A model generated the notes under the pieces. The model ran no database searches. It saw only the letters and a list, made by a program, of their open reading frames with translations, and was not told the origin of the DNA. The translations under genes and the position numbers were made by a program. From positions 744,001-808,000 of the forward strand of contig NZ_WXYN01000051.1 of the NCBI RefSeq assembly GCF_016881065.1: a DNA stretch of 64,000 nucleotides. The letters are read 5' to 3'. This document shows positions 26,877 through 35,699 of the stretch, piece after piece (position 1 is the stretch's first letter; each line of letters begins with the position of its first letter). Origin of the DNA: Planococcus soli (GTDB taxonomy: Bacteria > Bacillota > Bacilli > Bacillales_A > Planococcaceae).

Positions 26877-27353
26877 ATGACTAATGAATACTTAAAAAAA
26901 GATATGCCAAGCCAAGAAAAGCAAGAAGACTTTTATCATAAACTCCGGGACAGAGTACAAAATTGGGTAGATTCTAAACCAAAAGTGATTGGAACTGTCA
27001 GCGGGTACGTTTTGTTCGCGCCCGATCTTTTCCATTTGCTGACTAAATTGATGCTGGACAACCGCATTGACAAGAAAAGCAAAGCAGCTGTTGGTGCAGG
27101 TATCATGTATTTTATCGCGCCGATAGATTTTCTGCCTGAAATCTTGCTGGGTCCAGGTGGATTCCTTGATGATGTCGTCGTTGCAGTATTTGTAATCAAT
27201 ACATTGTTGAACAAGTTCCCAAAAGAAGTTATCGCAGAACATTGGGCTGGCGATGAGGACTTGTTGGCACTTGTCAAAAAAGTATCAAATTCAGGGAATA
27301 AATACGTTTCTAAATTGCCTGCAGGCCGTTTAGTGAAACGTTTTACAAAATAA
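26877..27353 (+). CDS. YkvA-like DUF1232 membrane protein
   Basis: 158 aa with a DUF1232 core, the short conserved segment IMYFIAPIDFLPE followed by GFLDDVVVAVFVI, which forms a hydrophobic hairpin at the membrane. The role is unknown across the family. The start at 26877 has aaggggga 8 bp upstream; an ATG at 26847 lies before that SD and is rejected. A terminator follows. Confidence 0.85.
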   Translation: MTNEYLKKDMPSQEKQEDFYHKLRDRVQNWVDSKPKVIGTVSGYVLFAPDLFHLLTKLMLDNRIDKKSKAAVGAGIMYFIAPIDFLPEILLGPGGFLDDVVVAVFVINTLLNKFPKEVIAEHWAGDEDLLALVKKVSNSGNKYVSKLPAGRLVKRFTK

Positions 27354-27362
27354 ATAACAAGC

Positions 27363-27400
27363 AGAAAAGCCGGGGATCTGCATAGATCCCCGGCTTTTCT
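27363..27400. terminator. Bidirectional terminator between YkvA-like and ABC-F genes
   Basis: A perfect 16-bp stem agaaaagccggggatc/gatccccggcttttct with a 6-base loop lies between convergent genes. Confidence 0.93.
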
Positions 27401-27456
27401 GTTTGTAGAAAAAGCAGCCCGTCGGATAATACAAACGGCACTGCTTTAAAATTTAT

Positions 27457-29064
27457 TTAGTTTGTGATGCCTTGAGTGTCTTTCCATTCAAGGAATTCAT
27501 CATAGCCCAATTGCTTGTCGAGGATTGAACCGTCTTCACGGATTTCAATCACGCGGTTCGCAACCGTCTGGATAAACTGATGGTCATGGGAAGTGAAGAC
27601 CATGGCGCCTTTAAAGGCGATCATGCCATTGTTCAACGCCTGGATTGATTCAAGGTCCAAGTGGTTGGTAGGCTCATCCAATAGCAGAACGTTTGCATGC
27701 GACAGCATCATTTTAGATAGCATGCAGCGAACTTTTTCGCCACCGGACAGCACAGAAGGTTTCTTTTTCACTTCTTCGCCGGAGAACAGCATTCTGCCAA
27801 GGAAGCCGCGAAGGAAAGTTTCGCTTTCGTCTTCAGGTGAATACTGGCGAAGCCAGTCCACCAACGACAACTCGCTGCCTTCAAAGTAAATCGTGTTGTC
27901 AATCGGCAAGTAAGCACGTGAAGTGGTAACGCCCCAGCGTACCGAACCGGCAGCCGGTTGGTCTTCTTCAGCTAAGATGCGGAGAAGAGCCGATTTTGCG
28001 AGTGGATCGCCGATCAAAACGATTTTATCGTCTTTGTTCAAGTTGAAGCTGACGTTGTTCAACAATTGCTTGCCGTCTACTGTTTGGCTCACGTCTTTTA
28101 CTGTCAATACATCATTGCCGATTTCACGGCCGATGGTGAAGTTGACAAACGGATACTTACGGGAAGAAGGGCGGATATCGTCCAGCTCAATTTTATCGAG
28201 CATTTTCTTCCGTGATGTGGCTTGCTTCGATTTCGAAGCATTGGCGGAGAAACGGGCGATAAAGGCTTGCAGCTCTTTGATCTTTTCTTCTTTCTTCGAG
28301 TTCTGGTCAGATGCCAAACGGGTTGCCAATTGGCTTGATTCGTACCAGAAGTCATAGTTCCCAACATAAAGCTGAATTTTACCAAAGTCAAGGTCAGCGA
28401 TATGTGTACATACTTTGTTCAAAAAGTGGCGGTCATGCGATACTACAATGACGGTGTTATCAAAGTTGATCAGGAATTCTTCAAGCCATTGGATGGCTTT
28501 CAAGTCCAAGTGGTTAGTAGGCTCATCCAGCAACAGAACATCAGGTTTGCCGAACAAAGCTTGTGCCAAAAGCACTTTCACTTTGTCAGAACCGGAAAGT
28601 TCAGCCATTTTCTTATCATGAAGCTCTTCAGAAATGCCAAGGCCCTGGAGCAAGATTGCAGCTTCGGACTCAGCTTCCCAACCGTTCAGTTCTGCGAATT
28701 CGCCTTCAAGCTCAGCAGCGCGCATGCCGTCTTCATCAGAAAAGTCTTCTTTCATGTAAATGGCGTTTTTCTCTGACATGACTTCATACAGTTTTTTATG
28801 GCCCATAATAACCGTTTCAAGAACAGCATGCTCTTCGTATTCAAAATGGTTTTGCTTTAATACAGCAAGGCGTTCGCCGGATCCCATATAAACATTTCCA
28901 GACTGCGCGTCAAGATCACCAGATAGAATTTTGATGAACGTTGATTTGCCGGCACCATTGGCACCAATCAATCCGTAGCAATTGCCCGGGTTGAATTGAA
29001 TATTTACATCTTCGAATAGTTTGCGGTCGCCAAAGCGAAGACTTACATCATTTACAGCTATCAT
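27457..29064 (-). CDS. ABC-F family ATPase (YkpA-like)
   Basis: Soluble 535-aa protein with two ABC cassettes and no membrane segments, the ABC-F class that acts on ribosomes as translation factors or antibiotic-protection proteins. Walker A of domain 1 is GANGAGKST; signatures are AELSGSDKVK and LSGGEKVRC; both Walker B regions end in LLLDEPTNHLD. The domain 2 P-loop is IGDPLAKSA, which lacks the canonical GKS/T, as occurs in the YkpA subgroup. Divergently transcribed from nothing nearby; the SD aggaggt is excellent. Housekeeping rather than resistance is likely but not provable. Confidence 0.92.
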   Translation of the reverse strand: MIAVNDVSLRFGDRKLFEDVNIQFNPGNCYGLIGANGAGKSTFIKILSGDLDAQSGNVYMGSGERLAVLKQNHFEYEEHAVLETVIMGHKKLYEVMSEKNAIYMKEDFSDEDGMRAAELEGEFAELNGWEAESEAAILLQGLGISEELHDKKMAELSGSDKVKVLLAQALFGKPDVLLLDEPTNHLDLKAIQWLEEFLINFDNTVIVVSHDRHFLNKVCTHIADLDFGKIQLYVGNYDFWYESSQLATRLASDQNSKKEEKIKELQAFIARFSANASKSKQATSRKKMLDKIELDDIRPSSRKYPFVNFTIGREIGNDVLTVKDVSQTVDGKQLLNNVSFNLNKDDKIVLIGDPLAKSALLRILAEEDQPAAGSVRWGVTTSRAYLPIDNTIYFEGSELSLVDWLRQYSPEDESETFLRGFLGRMLFSGEEVKKKPSVLSGGEKVRCMLSKMMLSHANVLLLDEPTNHLDLESIQALNNGMIAFKGAMVFTSHDHQFIQTVANRVIEIREDGSILDKQLGYDEFLEWKDTQGITN

Positions 29065-29171
29065 TTATACGTACCTCCTAAATTTCACAATAAGAAGAGT
29101 ATACCACGAAATCCACGGAAATCGATAGCAATCGCCCGTGGTCTCAGATAAACTAAAATTATATTGTTGAT

Positions 29172-29405
29172 TTATCTTGTTTTGCGCTTTACGTATGCAT
29201 CCAGCATGCCAAGTTCCTTGTTCAGCAAATACTCCATCTGTACGTAATCGCGCCGGCCGGGGATATGTTCCGGAGTCAGGCCTTTCATCGAATAGATAAA
29301 GTAATAACTGCCGATTTGGCGAAACAGCACGACGACATGCGGAAATTCGTCAAAAATTGCTTTTATATTATAGCGTTTTGCGTAACTCCAATTTACGAGT
29401 TTCAT
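29172..29405 (-). CDS. Hypothetical 77-aa protein
   Basis: Not recognised. Soluble, basic, with a hydrophobic beta-like centre (FPHVVVLFRQIGSYYFIYSM) and a basic tail. Its SD (aaggcgggt in sense) is reasonable. It lies alone between the ABC-F gene (same strand, downstream) and a divergent transporter, so context says nothing about function. Confidence 0.6.
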   Translation of the reverse strand: MKLVNWSYAKRYNIKAIFDEFPHVVVLFRQIGSYYFIYSMKGLTPEHIPGRRDYVQMEYLLNKELGMLDAYVKRKTR

Positions 29406-29526
29406 CGGTTACCCGCCTTTCACATCTTTATTTTAAATGATGGCGGCGTGAGAACACAAGTTTGTACCTTATGTTCGGCTGAAAAGCTGATTAATTTATT
29501 CGAGTTGGTGGACAGGAGGAAAAAAC

Positions 29527-30699
29527 GTGGCTGAAAAGCAGAAAAATGCAGCGATGGGCGGTATGGTTTTGGCGATTCTTTTTGTGGCTTTGAATTTGCG
29601 TCCGGCTATTTCGTCGATCGGCCCAATGCTAGAACCGATTCGAGCCGACTTAAATCTGAGCAATAGTGAAGTGAGCCTGCTCACGGCGGTTCCTGTATTT
29701 TGCATGGGGCTTTTTGCACCGCTTGCTGTGTTGTTCGGCCGGAAATTCGGCTTAAAGCGGTCAATTGCCGTATTGCTGTTGGCAATAGGGGTGTTTACGT
29801 TGGCCAGAGGCTTTATGCCGACTTATCCTGTTTTGCTTGCCAGTGCCTTTTTCATCGGTTTGTCGATTGCCATCATCAGTCCGTTGCTGTCGGCCATGAT
29901 CAAGCGGGATTTTCCAATGCGGACCGCAGCGCTGATTGGCGTCTTTTCGTTTGGTATGGGATTAGGGGCAACCTTGTCGGCAGGATTGACAGGTGTCTTT
30001 TACAGTGTCGCGGATTGGCCGCTGGCGATTGCCAGCTGGAGTTTGCTGTCTATTGCCGCAGTGGTTATTTGGCTGCGGGTGGAGCAGCCGGCTGAGGAGA
30101 AGCCGGAGAGATCCGGACTTGAAGAGATTGCCGGAATTTCGCCTTGGAAGAATAAGCGGGCTTGGTATATGCTGTTGTTTTTCGGCTGCCAATCGGCCTT
30201 ATTCTTTTCGATGCTCACATGGCTCGCGCCGATTGCAATTGAAAAAGGCATGTCCGTTTTAGCGGCAGGAGGGGTATTGACTTTGATGTCGGCTGTACAG
30301 ATTGCAGGGAACATCAGTATTCCACTGTTTTTCAATAAATTCCCGAACCGCTTAGGCTGGATATTAGCGGTATTGTCCTTTGGAACCGTGGGAATTCTGC
30401 TGTTGATGTTTGGCAGTGTTACGGCTGTTTGGGCTGCTGCTGCGTTTATTGGCGTAGCCTTGGGTGGTCTGTTCCCGATTGCCTTGCTGATGCCCCTTGA
30501 TGAAACAGCTTCTGCAGATGAAGCCAATAGCTGGACGGCAATGACGCAATCAGGCGGCTACATCATTTCGGCATTTATGCCGTTAACGATTGGAATCGTC
30601 TATGACCAGACAGGCAATCACAGTATCACGTTGACCATGCTTTTAATCTTTATCTTCTTGATGGTCATTTTCGCAGTATTGCTCAATAAAAAGGAGTAA
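29527..30699 (+). CDS. CynX/NimT-type MFS transporter
   Basis: 390-aa, twelve-segment major facilitator. The N-terminal helix LNLRPAISSIGPMLEPIRADL is characteristic of the CynX/NimT (cyanate/2-nitroimidazole) branch of MFS. GTG start with gacaggagg 9 bp upstream. No cyanase or related enzyme lies nearby, so the substrate is open. It converges on a small membrane protein with only 2 bp between the stop codons and no visible terminator. Confidence 0.88.
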   Translation: MAEKQKNAAMGGMVLAILFVALNLRPAISSIGPMLEPIRADLNLSNSEVSLLTAVPVFCMGLFAPLAVLFGRKFGLKRSIAVLLLAIGVFTLARGFMPTYPVLLASAFFIGLSIAIISPLLSAMIKRDFPMRTAALIGVFSFGMGLGATLSAGLTGVFYSVADWPLAIASWSLLSIAAVVIWLRVEQPAEEKPERSGLEEIAGISPWKNKRAWYMLLFFGCQSALFFSMLTWLAPIAIEKGMSVLAAGGVLTLMSAVQIAGNISIPLFFNKFPNRLGWILAVLSFGTVGILLLMFGSVTAVWAAAAFIGVALGGLFPIALLMPLDETASADEANSWTAMTQSGGYIISAFMPLTIGIVYDQTGNHSITLTMLLIFIFLMVIFAVLLNKKE

Positions 30700-30701
30700 C
30701 A

Positions 30702-31013
30702 CTATTCTTTAGGCTCCGGCAAAAAAAACTCTTTAATGGCATGTGGCTGCAGAACAAAAATCCAGGAAAGATAAAGGGAAATCAACGGGAAAATAATGCA
30801 CCAGGACGATACCATAGTAAAAGACAGCTCTGAGTTAGGAAAAAATGAAGTGAAGTACCAATAGTTATAGCTCAAAGTTAATAGCATGGTTGTGATCGGG
30901 CCAACGTAAACTTTTTTTGTAAACAAAGCGAGCATAATGCCAATTCCAATAACAATGGTTGGAACTATCACCAATTGCATCACGATAGGATCTATTGCTT
31001 CTATAAGCTTCAA
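30702..31013 (-). CDS. Small three-segment membrane protein
   Basis: 103-aa hydrophobic protein with three predicted membrane helices (about 12-32, 38-58 and 64-88) and a charged C-terminal tail. Not recognised with confidence. SD gggagga lies ahead of the ATG. It ends 2 bp from the convergent MFS gene and lies downstream of, but separated from, the second msrA. Confidence 0.7.
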   Translation of the reverse strand: MKLIEAIDPIVMQLVIVPTIVIGIGIMLALFTKKVYVGPITTMLLTLSYNYWYFTSFFPNSELSFTMVSSWCIIFPLISLYLSWIFVLQPHAIKEFFLPEPKE

Positions 31014-31080
31014 TCGATTTCCTCCCTAAATCTGATATGAGCGGGGTAATTGACAGAATAGTTACTTAATAATAGAGGGT

Positions 31081-31113
31081 AAAAAAAGTCGACGCATCAA
31101 GCGTCAACTTTTT
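31081..31113 (-). terminator. Probable terminator overlapping the 3' end of msrA copy 2
   Basis: On the minus strand aguugacgc/gcgucgacu (one mismatch) is followed by seven U residues. The stem includes the msrA stop codon, leaving almost no 3' UTR. Confidence 0.7.
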
Positions 31114-31627
31114 CCCAGGCGTCGGAAAGAAATTTGTCCCGCCCGGAATCTGCCCGGTCTTTTTGGTAGTGCTCCGCATTTTTCTTGTAAAAATCCTGAT
31201 GGTAATCTTCTGCTGCGTAAAACGGAGCAGCATCGTGGATCTCGGTGACTACAGGTTTGGTGAACCGTCCGCTGTTATCAAGTTCCTGCTTTGAATTCTC
31301 TGCAAGAAGCCGCTGCTTTTCGTTGTGGACAAATATAGCAGCCCGGTAAGATGGGCCGCGGTCCTGGAACTGTCCATCATTGTCGGTCGGATCGATTTGC
31401 TGCCAAAAAATGTCCAACAACTGTTCATACGAGAAAACATCCGGCTGGAACGTAATCTCTACGACTTCCAAATGGCCAGTTGTCCCGGATTTTACTTGTT
31501 CGTATGTAGGGTTTTCTACATGTCCACCGCTATAGCCTGAAACGACCTGCTCAATGCCGTCAAACTGATCGAACGGTTTGACCATGCACCAAAAGCAGCC
31601 GCCTGCAAATGTCGCTTTTTCCGTCAT
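31097..31627 (-). CDS. msrA: Peptide methionine-S-sulfoxide reductase MsrA (copy 2)
   Basis: 176 aa with GGCFWC (nucleophile C11) and closely similar to copy 1 over its whole length (same [16 protein letters not shown] and [13 protein letters not shown] blocks), but unlinked to msrB. SD aaaggaga is good. It is preceded by about 310 bp of gene-free sequence shared with the divergent LCP gene, in which I see no clear promoter boxes, so separate stress regulation is possible but not shown. Confidence 0.95.
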   Translation of the reverse strand: MTEKATFAGGCFWCMVKPFDQFDGIEQVVSGYSGGHVENPTYEQVKSGTTGHLEVVEITFQPDVFSYEQLLDIFWQQIDPTDNDGQFQDRGPSYRAAIFVHNEKQRLLAENSKQELDNSGRFTKPVVTEIHDAAPFYAAEDYHQDFYKKNAEHYQKDRADSGRDKFLSDAWEKVDA

Positions 31628-31940
31628 GATAATGTCTCCTTTCGGGTAAGGAAGTATATTGGATTATTTGTTTCAGTGAATGGTTATCGAACCCATAAAA
31701 GAATTTTGCTTTTAAAGTCTCTCCAACTGGATAAGAAAAATCTTACCACTCCAACAGAATGTAGACAATAAAAATGTTTCAAAGAGGCAGAGTGATCTGC
31801 CCAAGTATAAAAATCTCATCATTACCAGGAAAAAAAACCTATTTCTATGAACAAACGCAACTAATTAAGGGGATATCCGAAACTTAATGCATAGAAGAGC
31901 GTCTTATTGACGTAAAAGTTTAGAAAGGAGTGCATATATA

Positions 31941-32888
31941 ATGGAAGAAGAACTACAACCCATCAAAAGAAAAAGACGCAGAAAAAGAAGATTTCGGCTG
32001 CGCGGCATCGTCTTCCTGCTTCTGGTCGCCCTAATCGCTATTGGCGCTTATGCATTCATACAATTTAAAACTGGCGTCAGTTTGGCAGACAACTCTGAAC
32101 AGGAACCCGTGACATTTAATGGAGATGCAGCAAACGGAGATTATGAAAATATTTTGGTGCTTGGTGTTGACTCGCGTGGAGAAGAGCAGTCCCGCACAGA
32201 TACGATGATGCTTGCTACTCATGACAAAGCGAATGGGGAAATTAAACTGACTTCCTTTATGCGTGACATTTATGCCGATATTCCCGGCTATCAATCCTAT
32301 AAATTAAATACAGCTTATTATTTAGGCGGAGTGGACTTGCTTGCAGAAACGTTAAGAGGCATGTTCGGCGTGGAAATCCATCATTATGCACTGATCGACT
32401 TTGCTAGCTTTGAAAGTCTGGTCGATGTAGCAGCACCAAATGGCGTCGAAATCGATGTTGAAAAGGCGATGTCCGAACTAATCGGTGTATCGCTGACGCC
32501 TGGCGTACAGAATTTGAACGGCAAGGAGCTCCTGGGGTACGCCCGTTTCCGAGCTGACAGCGAAGGCGATTTTGGACGCGTCCGCCGTCAGCAGCAAGTT
32601 ATTGCAGCCATGAAAGACGAATTGGTCAGCGTAACGGCAATTCCCAAATACCCGAAATTGGCAGGTGCCTTGCAGGGCTATGTCCAAACCGACATGCCAT
32701 TGACTGATCAAGTGAAACTAGCTACACAATTGGCGGCCGGAGGGAGCGGGGAAGTGCAACGGCTGACTTTGCCTGTAGAAAACAGTTATAGCTATGGCAA
32801 TTATTCTCACGCCGGTTCAGTTCTCGATATAGATTTAGAGCTGAACAGACAAGCCTTAAGTGAATATTTGTCACAACCCTTAGACTAA
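31941..32888 (+). CDS. LytR-CpsA-Psr (LCP) family wall-polymer ligase
   Basis: 315-aa type II membrane protein: a highly basic cytoplasmic tail (KRKRRRKRRF), one membrane helix (about 22-44) and an extracellular LCP domain. LCP enzymes attach teichoic acids or other anionic polymers to peptidoglycan. Conserved features are LGVDSRGEEQSRTDTMML, SFMRDIYADIPGY and the later RFRADSEGDFGRVRRQQQV arginine cluster that binds the lipid-pyrophosphate. SD aaaggag is good. It is likely one of several LCP paralogs. Confidence 0.93.
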   Translation: MEEELQPIKRKRRRKRRFRLRGIVFLLLVALIAIGAYAFIQFKTGVSLADNSEQEPVTFNGDAANGDYENILVLGVDSRGEEQSRTDTMMLATHDKANGEIKLTSFMRDIYADIPGYQSYKLNTAYYLGGVDLLAETLRGMFGVEIHHYALIDFASFESLVDVAAPNGVEIDVEKAMSELIGVSLTPGVQNLNGKELLGYARFRADSEGDFGRVRRQQQVIAAMKDELVSVTAIPKYPKLAGALQGYVQTDMPLTDQVKLATQLAAGGSGEVQRLTLPVENSYSYGNYSHAGSVLDIDLELNRQALSEYLSQPLD

Positions 32889-32946
32889 ATCATCAGAAAT
32901 TATGATAATATGAAGGTATAAAGTCTATTCAGAAAAGGGGAAGTTT

Positions 32947-34155
32947 ATGCAGCCAGAGGACAAGCTTATTCAGCCTGAGGATAAGCCTTCATTTTTTGCC
33001 ACCAGTTATATCCGCTTTTTAGGCGGAAGAAACACATTGTTCACACTGATCTCTATGTTGTTGCTTGGGCTCGTAGTTTATATTTTCAGGGAAGTTTCAT
33101 TTATCTTCCACCCAGTCAGCGTTTTTATGAAAACGGTTGTTTTGCCGATTGTCCTGGCATTGATTTTCTTCTATCTGCTTCGGCCGGTATTGCGCATGCT
33201 GGAGAATTTCAAAATTCCGCGCATTTGGGGAATCATCATCATCTTCCTCGGTGTTGTCGGACTGATCACGTTGCTGATCGTATTGGTATTTCCTTTTTTG
33301 CGGTCTCAATTTCAAACGTTGATTGAGGAGTTTCCGGAGTATTTTATGCAATTGCTGACAGATGTGGATGCTTTTTTGAGAACTTCCTTTATTGGTGATT
33401 ATTACAGCGAATCCAATTTCACAGTAGACACGCTGCTGGCTACTTTGCCTGGAGATATTGCGAATACGCTGCAAAACACAGTAACCAGCATCATTACAGG
33501 GGTCACTGGTTTAATCTCAACCATTACCGGCGTTATTTTGTCGGTTGTCATTGTACCTTTCATCCTCTTTTACTTGTTAAAAGACGGCGATAAGCTGCCA
33601 GAGTATTTTCTCAAGCTATTGCCGCCGAGATTCCGTGACGATACTCGTGAAGTGTTCACTGAAGCGGACAGGCAATTGGGTGCTTATATTCAAGGCCAGT
33701 TGATTGTTGCATTTTGCATTGGCGTTATGGTTTATATTGGATTCCTGATTATCGGCATGGATTATGCGTTATTGCTGGGAGTTTTGGCGATGGTCACGAG
33801 TGTGGTGCCTTATATCGGCCCCGCGATTGCAATAGCCCCGGCTGCCATCATTGCACTGGTCACCTCTCCATTTATGCTCGTTAAGCTGGCAATCGTCTGG
33901 ACGGTCGTGCAATTGGTGGAAGGCAACTTGATCTCTCCGCAAGTTATGGGGAAAACATTGTTTATACATCCTGTGACAATTATTTTTGTTCTTTTGACGG
34001 CAGGATCATTGTTTGGCATTGTCGGAGTGATACTGGGTATCCCCATGTATGCCCTGCTGCGTGTACTGGTCTCGCATTTTTATAAGCTCTTTAAACGCCG
34101 TTACAACAAACATGAGATCAATTTAGAGAACCAGTACGATTATACGGAACTATAG
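32947..34155 (+). CDS. AI-2E family transporter
   Basis: 402-aa membrane protein with about eight helices and the long extracytoplasmic loop typical of the AI-2E/PerM family (residues about 130-200). The pattern ISTITGVILSVVIVPFILFYLLKDGD and the C-terminal GNLISPQVMGKTLFIHPVTIIFVLL are diagnostic. Members include exporters, Na+/H+ antiporters and proteins of unknown cargo, so the AI-2 label is nominal. SD aaaagggga fits the ATG. Confidence 0.9.
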   Translation: MQPEDKLIQPEDKPSFFATSYIRFLGGRNTLFTLISMLLLGLVVYIFREVSFIFHPVSVFMKTVVLPIVLALIFFYLLRPVLRMLENFKIPRIWGIIIIFLGVVGLITLLIVLVFPFLRSQFQTLIEEFPEYFMQLLTDVDAFLRTSFIGDYYSESNFTVDTLLATLPGDIANTLQNTVTSIITGVTGLISTITGVILSVVIVPFILFYLLKDGDKLPEYFLKLLPPRFRDDTREVFTEADRQLGAYIQGQLIVAFCIGVMVYIGFLIIGMDYALLLGVLAMVTSVVPYIGPAIAIAPAAIIALVTSPFMLVKLAIVWTVVQLVEGNLISPQVMGKTLFIHPVTIIFVLLTAGSLFGIVGVILGIPMYALLRVLVSHFYKLFKRRYNKHEINLENQYDYTEL

Positions 34156-34218
34156 GATTGTTTTAAAAAAGTATTATTGTGGTATATAAGGATTAACAAT
34201 AGTTGGGGGTTCGAAGTT

Positions 34219-34638
34219 ATGAAGTTCAAGGATTTTTTATCATCTATCGGCATTGGGTCATTAAAAGTGAACACAGTCGTTGAGAGGCCTCATTTGGAAG
34301 AAGGCGAAACTTTAAATGGCACCATTTATCTTGATGGAGGAGATGGGGAACAAACCATTGATTTTATCGAATTGAATGTTGTGAAGCTTGTCGAGGATAC
34401 GCGTGATGACAGCGATTTTGATTTTTACGAAACGGTTGTCGCAAAACAATCGATGGAGTTTGCAGGATCAGTCAAATCAAAGGACACGGTCATGCAGCAG
34501 TTTGAAATTGTTCCAGACGAACGTTGGATACTGGAAAATCCTAACGCCAAATTGATTTTGCGGACAATTGTCCATGTGAAAAATGGGGTCAATGCAAGAG
34601 ATGAAGATGATATCACATACGGAACATTAGAGAGCTGA
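34219..34638 (+). CDS. Short Spo0M-like sporulation-control (arrestin-fold) protein
   Basis: 139 aa with the start pattern FKDFLSSIGIGSLKVNTVVERPHLEEGE and later YLDGGDGEQTIDFIELNVV, the N-terminal arrestin-like half of Spo0M. B. subtilis Spo0M is about 258 aa, so this form has lost or never had the second half. The start at 34219 follows gttgggggt. The terminator stem overlaps the stop codon, so the short length is genuine rather than a frameshift visible here. In non-sporulating relatives a cell-division or actin-binding role has been suggested; this is unproved. Confidence 0.8.
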   Translation: MKFKDFLSSIGIGSLKVNTVVERPHLEEGETLNGTIYLDGGDGEQTIDFIELNVVKLVEDTRDDSDFDFYETVVAKQSMEFAGSVKSKDTVMQQFEIVPDERWILENPNAKLILRTIVHVKNGVNARDEDDITYGTLES

Positions 34639-34658
34639 GTTTTCAGCTCTTTTTTTTT
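34631..34658 (+). terminator. Intrinsic terminator after the Spo0M-like gene
   Basis: The stem agagctga/tcagctct with loop gttt is followed by nine T residues. The 5' arm contains the stop codon. Confidence 0.9.
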
Positions 34659-34797
34659 GACCGAAAATCGAATAGGTTATTGAAAGGAGACTATTTGTCA
34701 GACGTGTTCAGCATACAAAGTTGTTACGCAAAGATATGGGCAGTGAAATATAAGGACTGCAGCTTATAGAGTAAAAATTAATTCAAATTTATTCGCT

Positions 34798-34830
34798 GAT
34801 ATTGATAATCATTCTCACTTGTGGTATGGT
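34798..34830 (+). promoter_or_regulatory. Fur box overlapping an extended -10 promoter
   Basis: GATATTGATAATCATTCTC (34798-34816) matches the 19-bp Fur consensus at 17 positions, with an almost perfect 7-1-7 core. It covers a -35 (TTGATA, 34802-34807). Seventeen bp on lies TATGGT (34825-34830) preceded by TGG, an extended -10. The arrangement predicts iron repression of a transcript starting near 34837. Confidence 0.8.
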
Positions 34831-34836
34831 GTATGA

Positions 34837-35160
34837 GAACAGCAGCTAAGCAGAGGCCTACAAAACAGAGGCGATCGAACTATGATCGTAAAGTTTGTGC
34901 TTGGTTGTGCTGGACTATGAATGCTCAGCCGGTGTATCTTCTGGAACAGGCCGTGACCCTGTGATTTTGGAATACCGGATTGGAGTGGCAGCAAGGGGGT
35001 TCGGGTGGACTTGGTGTTCACAGATGCTCTGCTCAGCATCTGCGGAACAGCAAGAGCTGCCAGGAAGCCCCTTTTTATCTGTCCGACTTGCTGCTTTAGA
35101 AACAATGCAGTTTTAACTGGAACCACCGCATTGCCGAAGAACTGAACGTTGAAGATCACC
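34837..35160 (+). ncRNA. Structured, apparently non-coding transcript region downstream of the Fur box
   Basis: About 320 nt with no recognisable protein in any frame; the short frames present lack SD sequences. Strong pairings are visible: tgttc-cagatgct with agcatctg-gaaca (around 35016-35048), gcagcaag (34989) with cttgctgc (about 35087), and aagggggttc with gaagcccctt, giving a closed multi-stem domain. It does not match cobalamin, TPP, tmRNA, RNase P or SRP cores as I know them. It is either a long structured 5' UTR of the next gene, an iron-responsive small RNA, or a decayed gene. Confidence 0.45.
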
Positions 35161-35179
35161 AGCATGGGAGCGGAGGCAG

Positions 35180-35536
35180 ATGAAAAAAATGATGCTGTTG
35201 CTGAGCCTGCTTGCATCCATTAAAATTCAGGCTTATACACTGAATGAAAACCCGGAGCATATCAATCAGGCAGTCAGTGGAGCGAATACCGAAATTCTGT
35301 TGGTGTATGCATTTCCCGACTTTAACCACCCTCAATCACTTTTGCCGGCGATTCAAACCGATAAGATCGAGACAGAACTTGCCGGAGTGTCGACGGCAGA
35401 AACGCAACGTGAAGTGGTCAAAGCGGACTTGGATGAAAAAGAAGGTCGGCTGGATTGGAAAACGGGGATTATTGTTTTATGCGTCGCTTTCTTTGTTTAT
35501 TCGATTAATAAAGGCAAGAAGCAGGATATCGATTAG
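35180..35536 (+). CDS. Orphan protein with N-terminal signal-like segment and C-terminal membrane helix
   Basis: 118 aa, not recognised. The N-terminus (MKKMMLLLSLLASIKIQA) looks like a signal peptide, the middle is acidic, and a single hydrophobic helix (about residues 94-110) precedes the basic tail NKGKKQDID. SD gcggagg lies 5 bp upstream of the ATG, a real translation signal. It lies downstream of the Fur-box promoter, so it is probably expressed on iron limitation. Possible role at the cell surface; nothing more can be said. Confidence 0.65.
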   Translation: MKKMMLLLSLLASIKIQAYTLNENPEHINQAVSGANTEILLVYAFPDFNHPQSLLPAIQTDKIETELAGVSTAETQREVVKADLDEKEGRLDWKTGIIVLCVAFFVYSINKGKKQDID

Positions 35537-35608
35537 TACCGACCATATTAAAACAGAAGACACTCATCGATAACCGGCTTTATTTTTTCTATATAGTTCA
35601 GTACATAC

Positions 35609-35662
35609 AAAAACCATTGCCCAGGCTGATCCTTAAAAAGATCAGCCTGGGCAATGGTTTTT
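35609..35662. terminator. Bidirectional terminator with 23-bp perfect stem
   Basis: The arms run aaaaaccattgccc... and ...gggcaatggttttt around an 8-base A-rich loop. It serves the Fur-controlled gene (+) and the convergent hypothetical gene (-). Confidence 0.93.
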
Positions 35663-35699
35663 GCGGTAAAAGCTCTTCGAAGGCTCATTTTTTTAAAAT

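Noticed and set aside
34837..35160. Cobalamin riboswitch
   Set aside because: The conserved B12-box (GCCACTG type) and surrounding core are absent; the Fur box and long stems do not fit that class.
34815..35216. 133-codon minus-strand frame over the Fur-box region
   Set aside because: No SD, no recognisable domain, and it runs through the Fur promoter; Ser/Pro/Thr-rich composition is typical of antisense frames.
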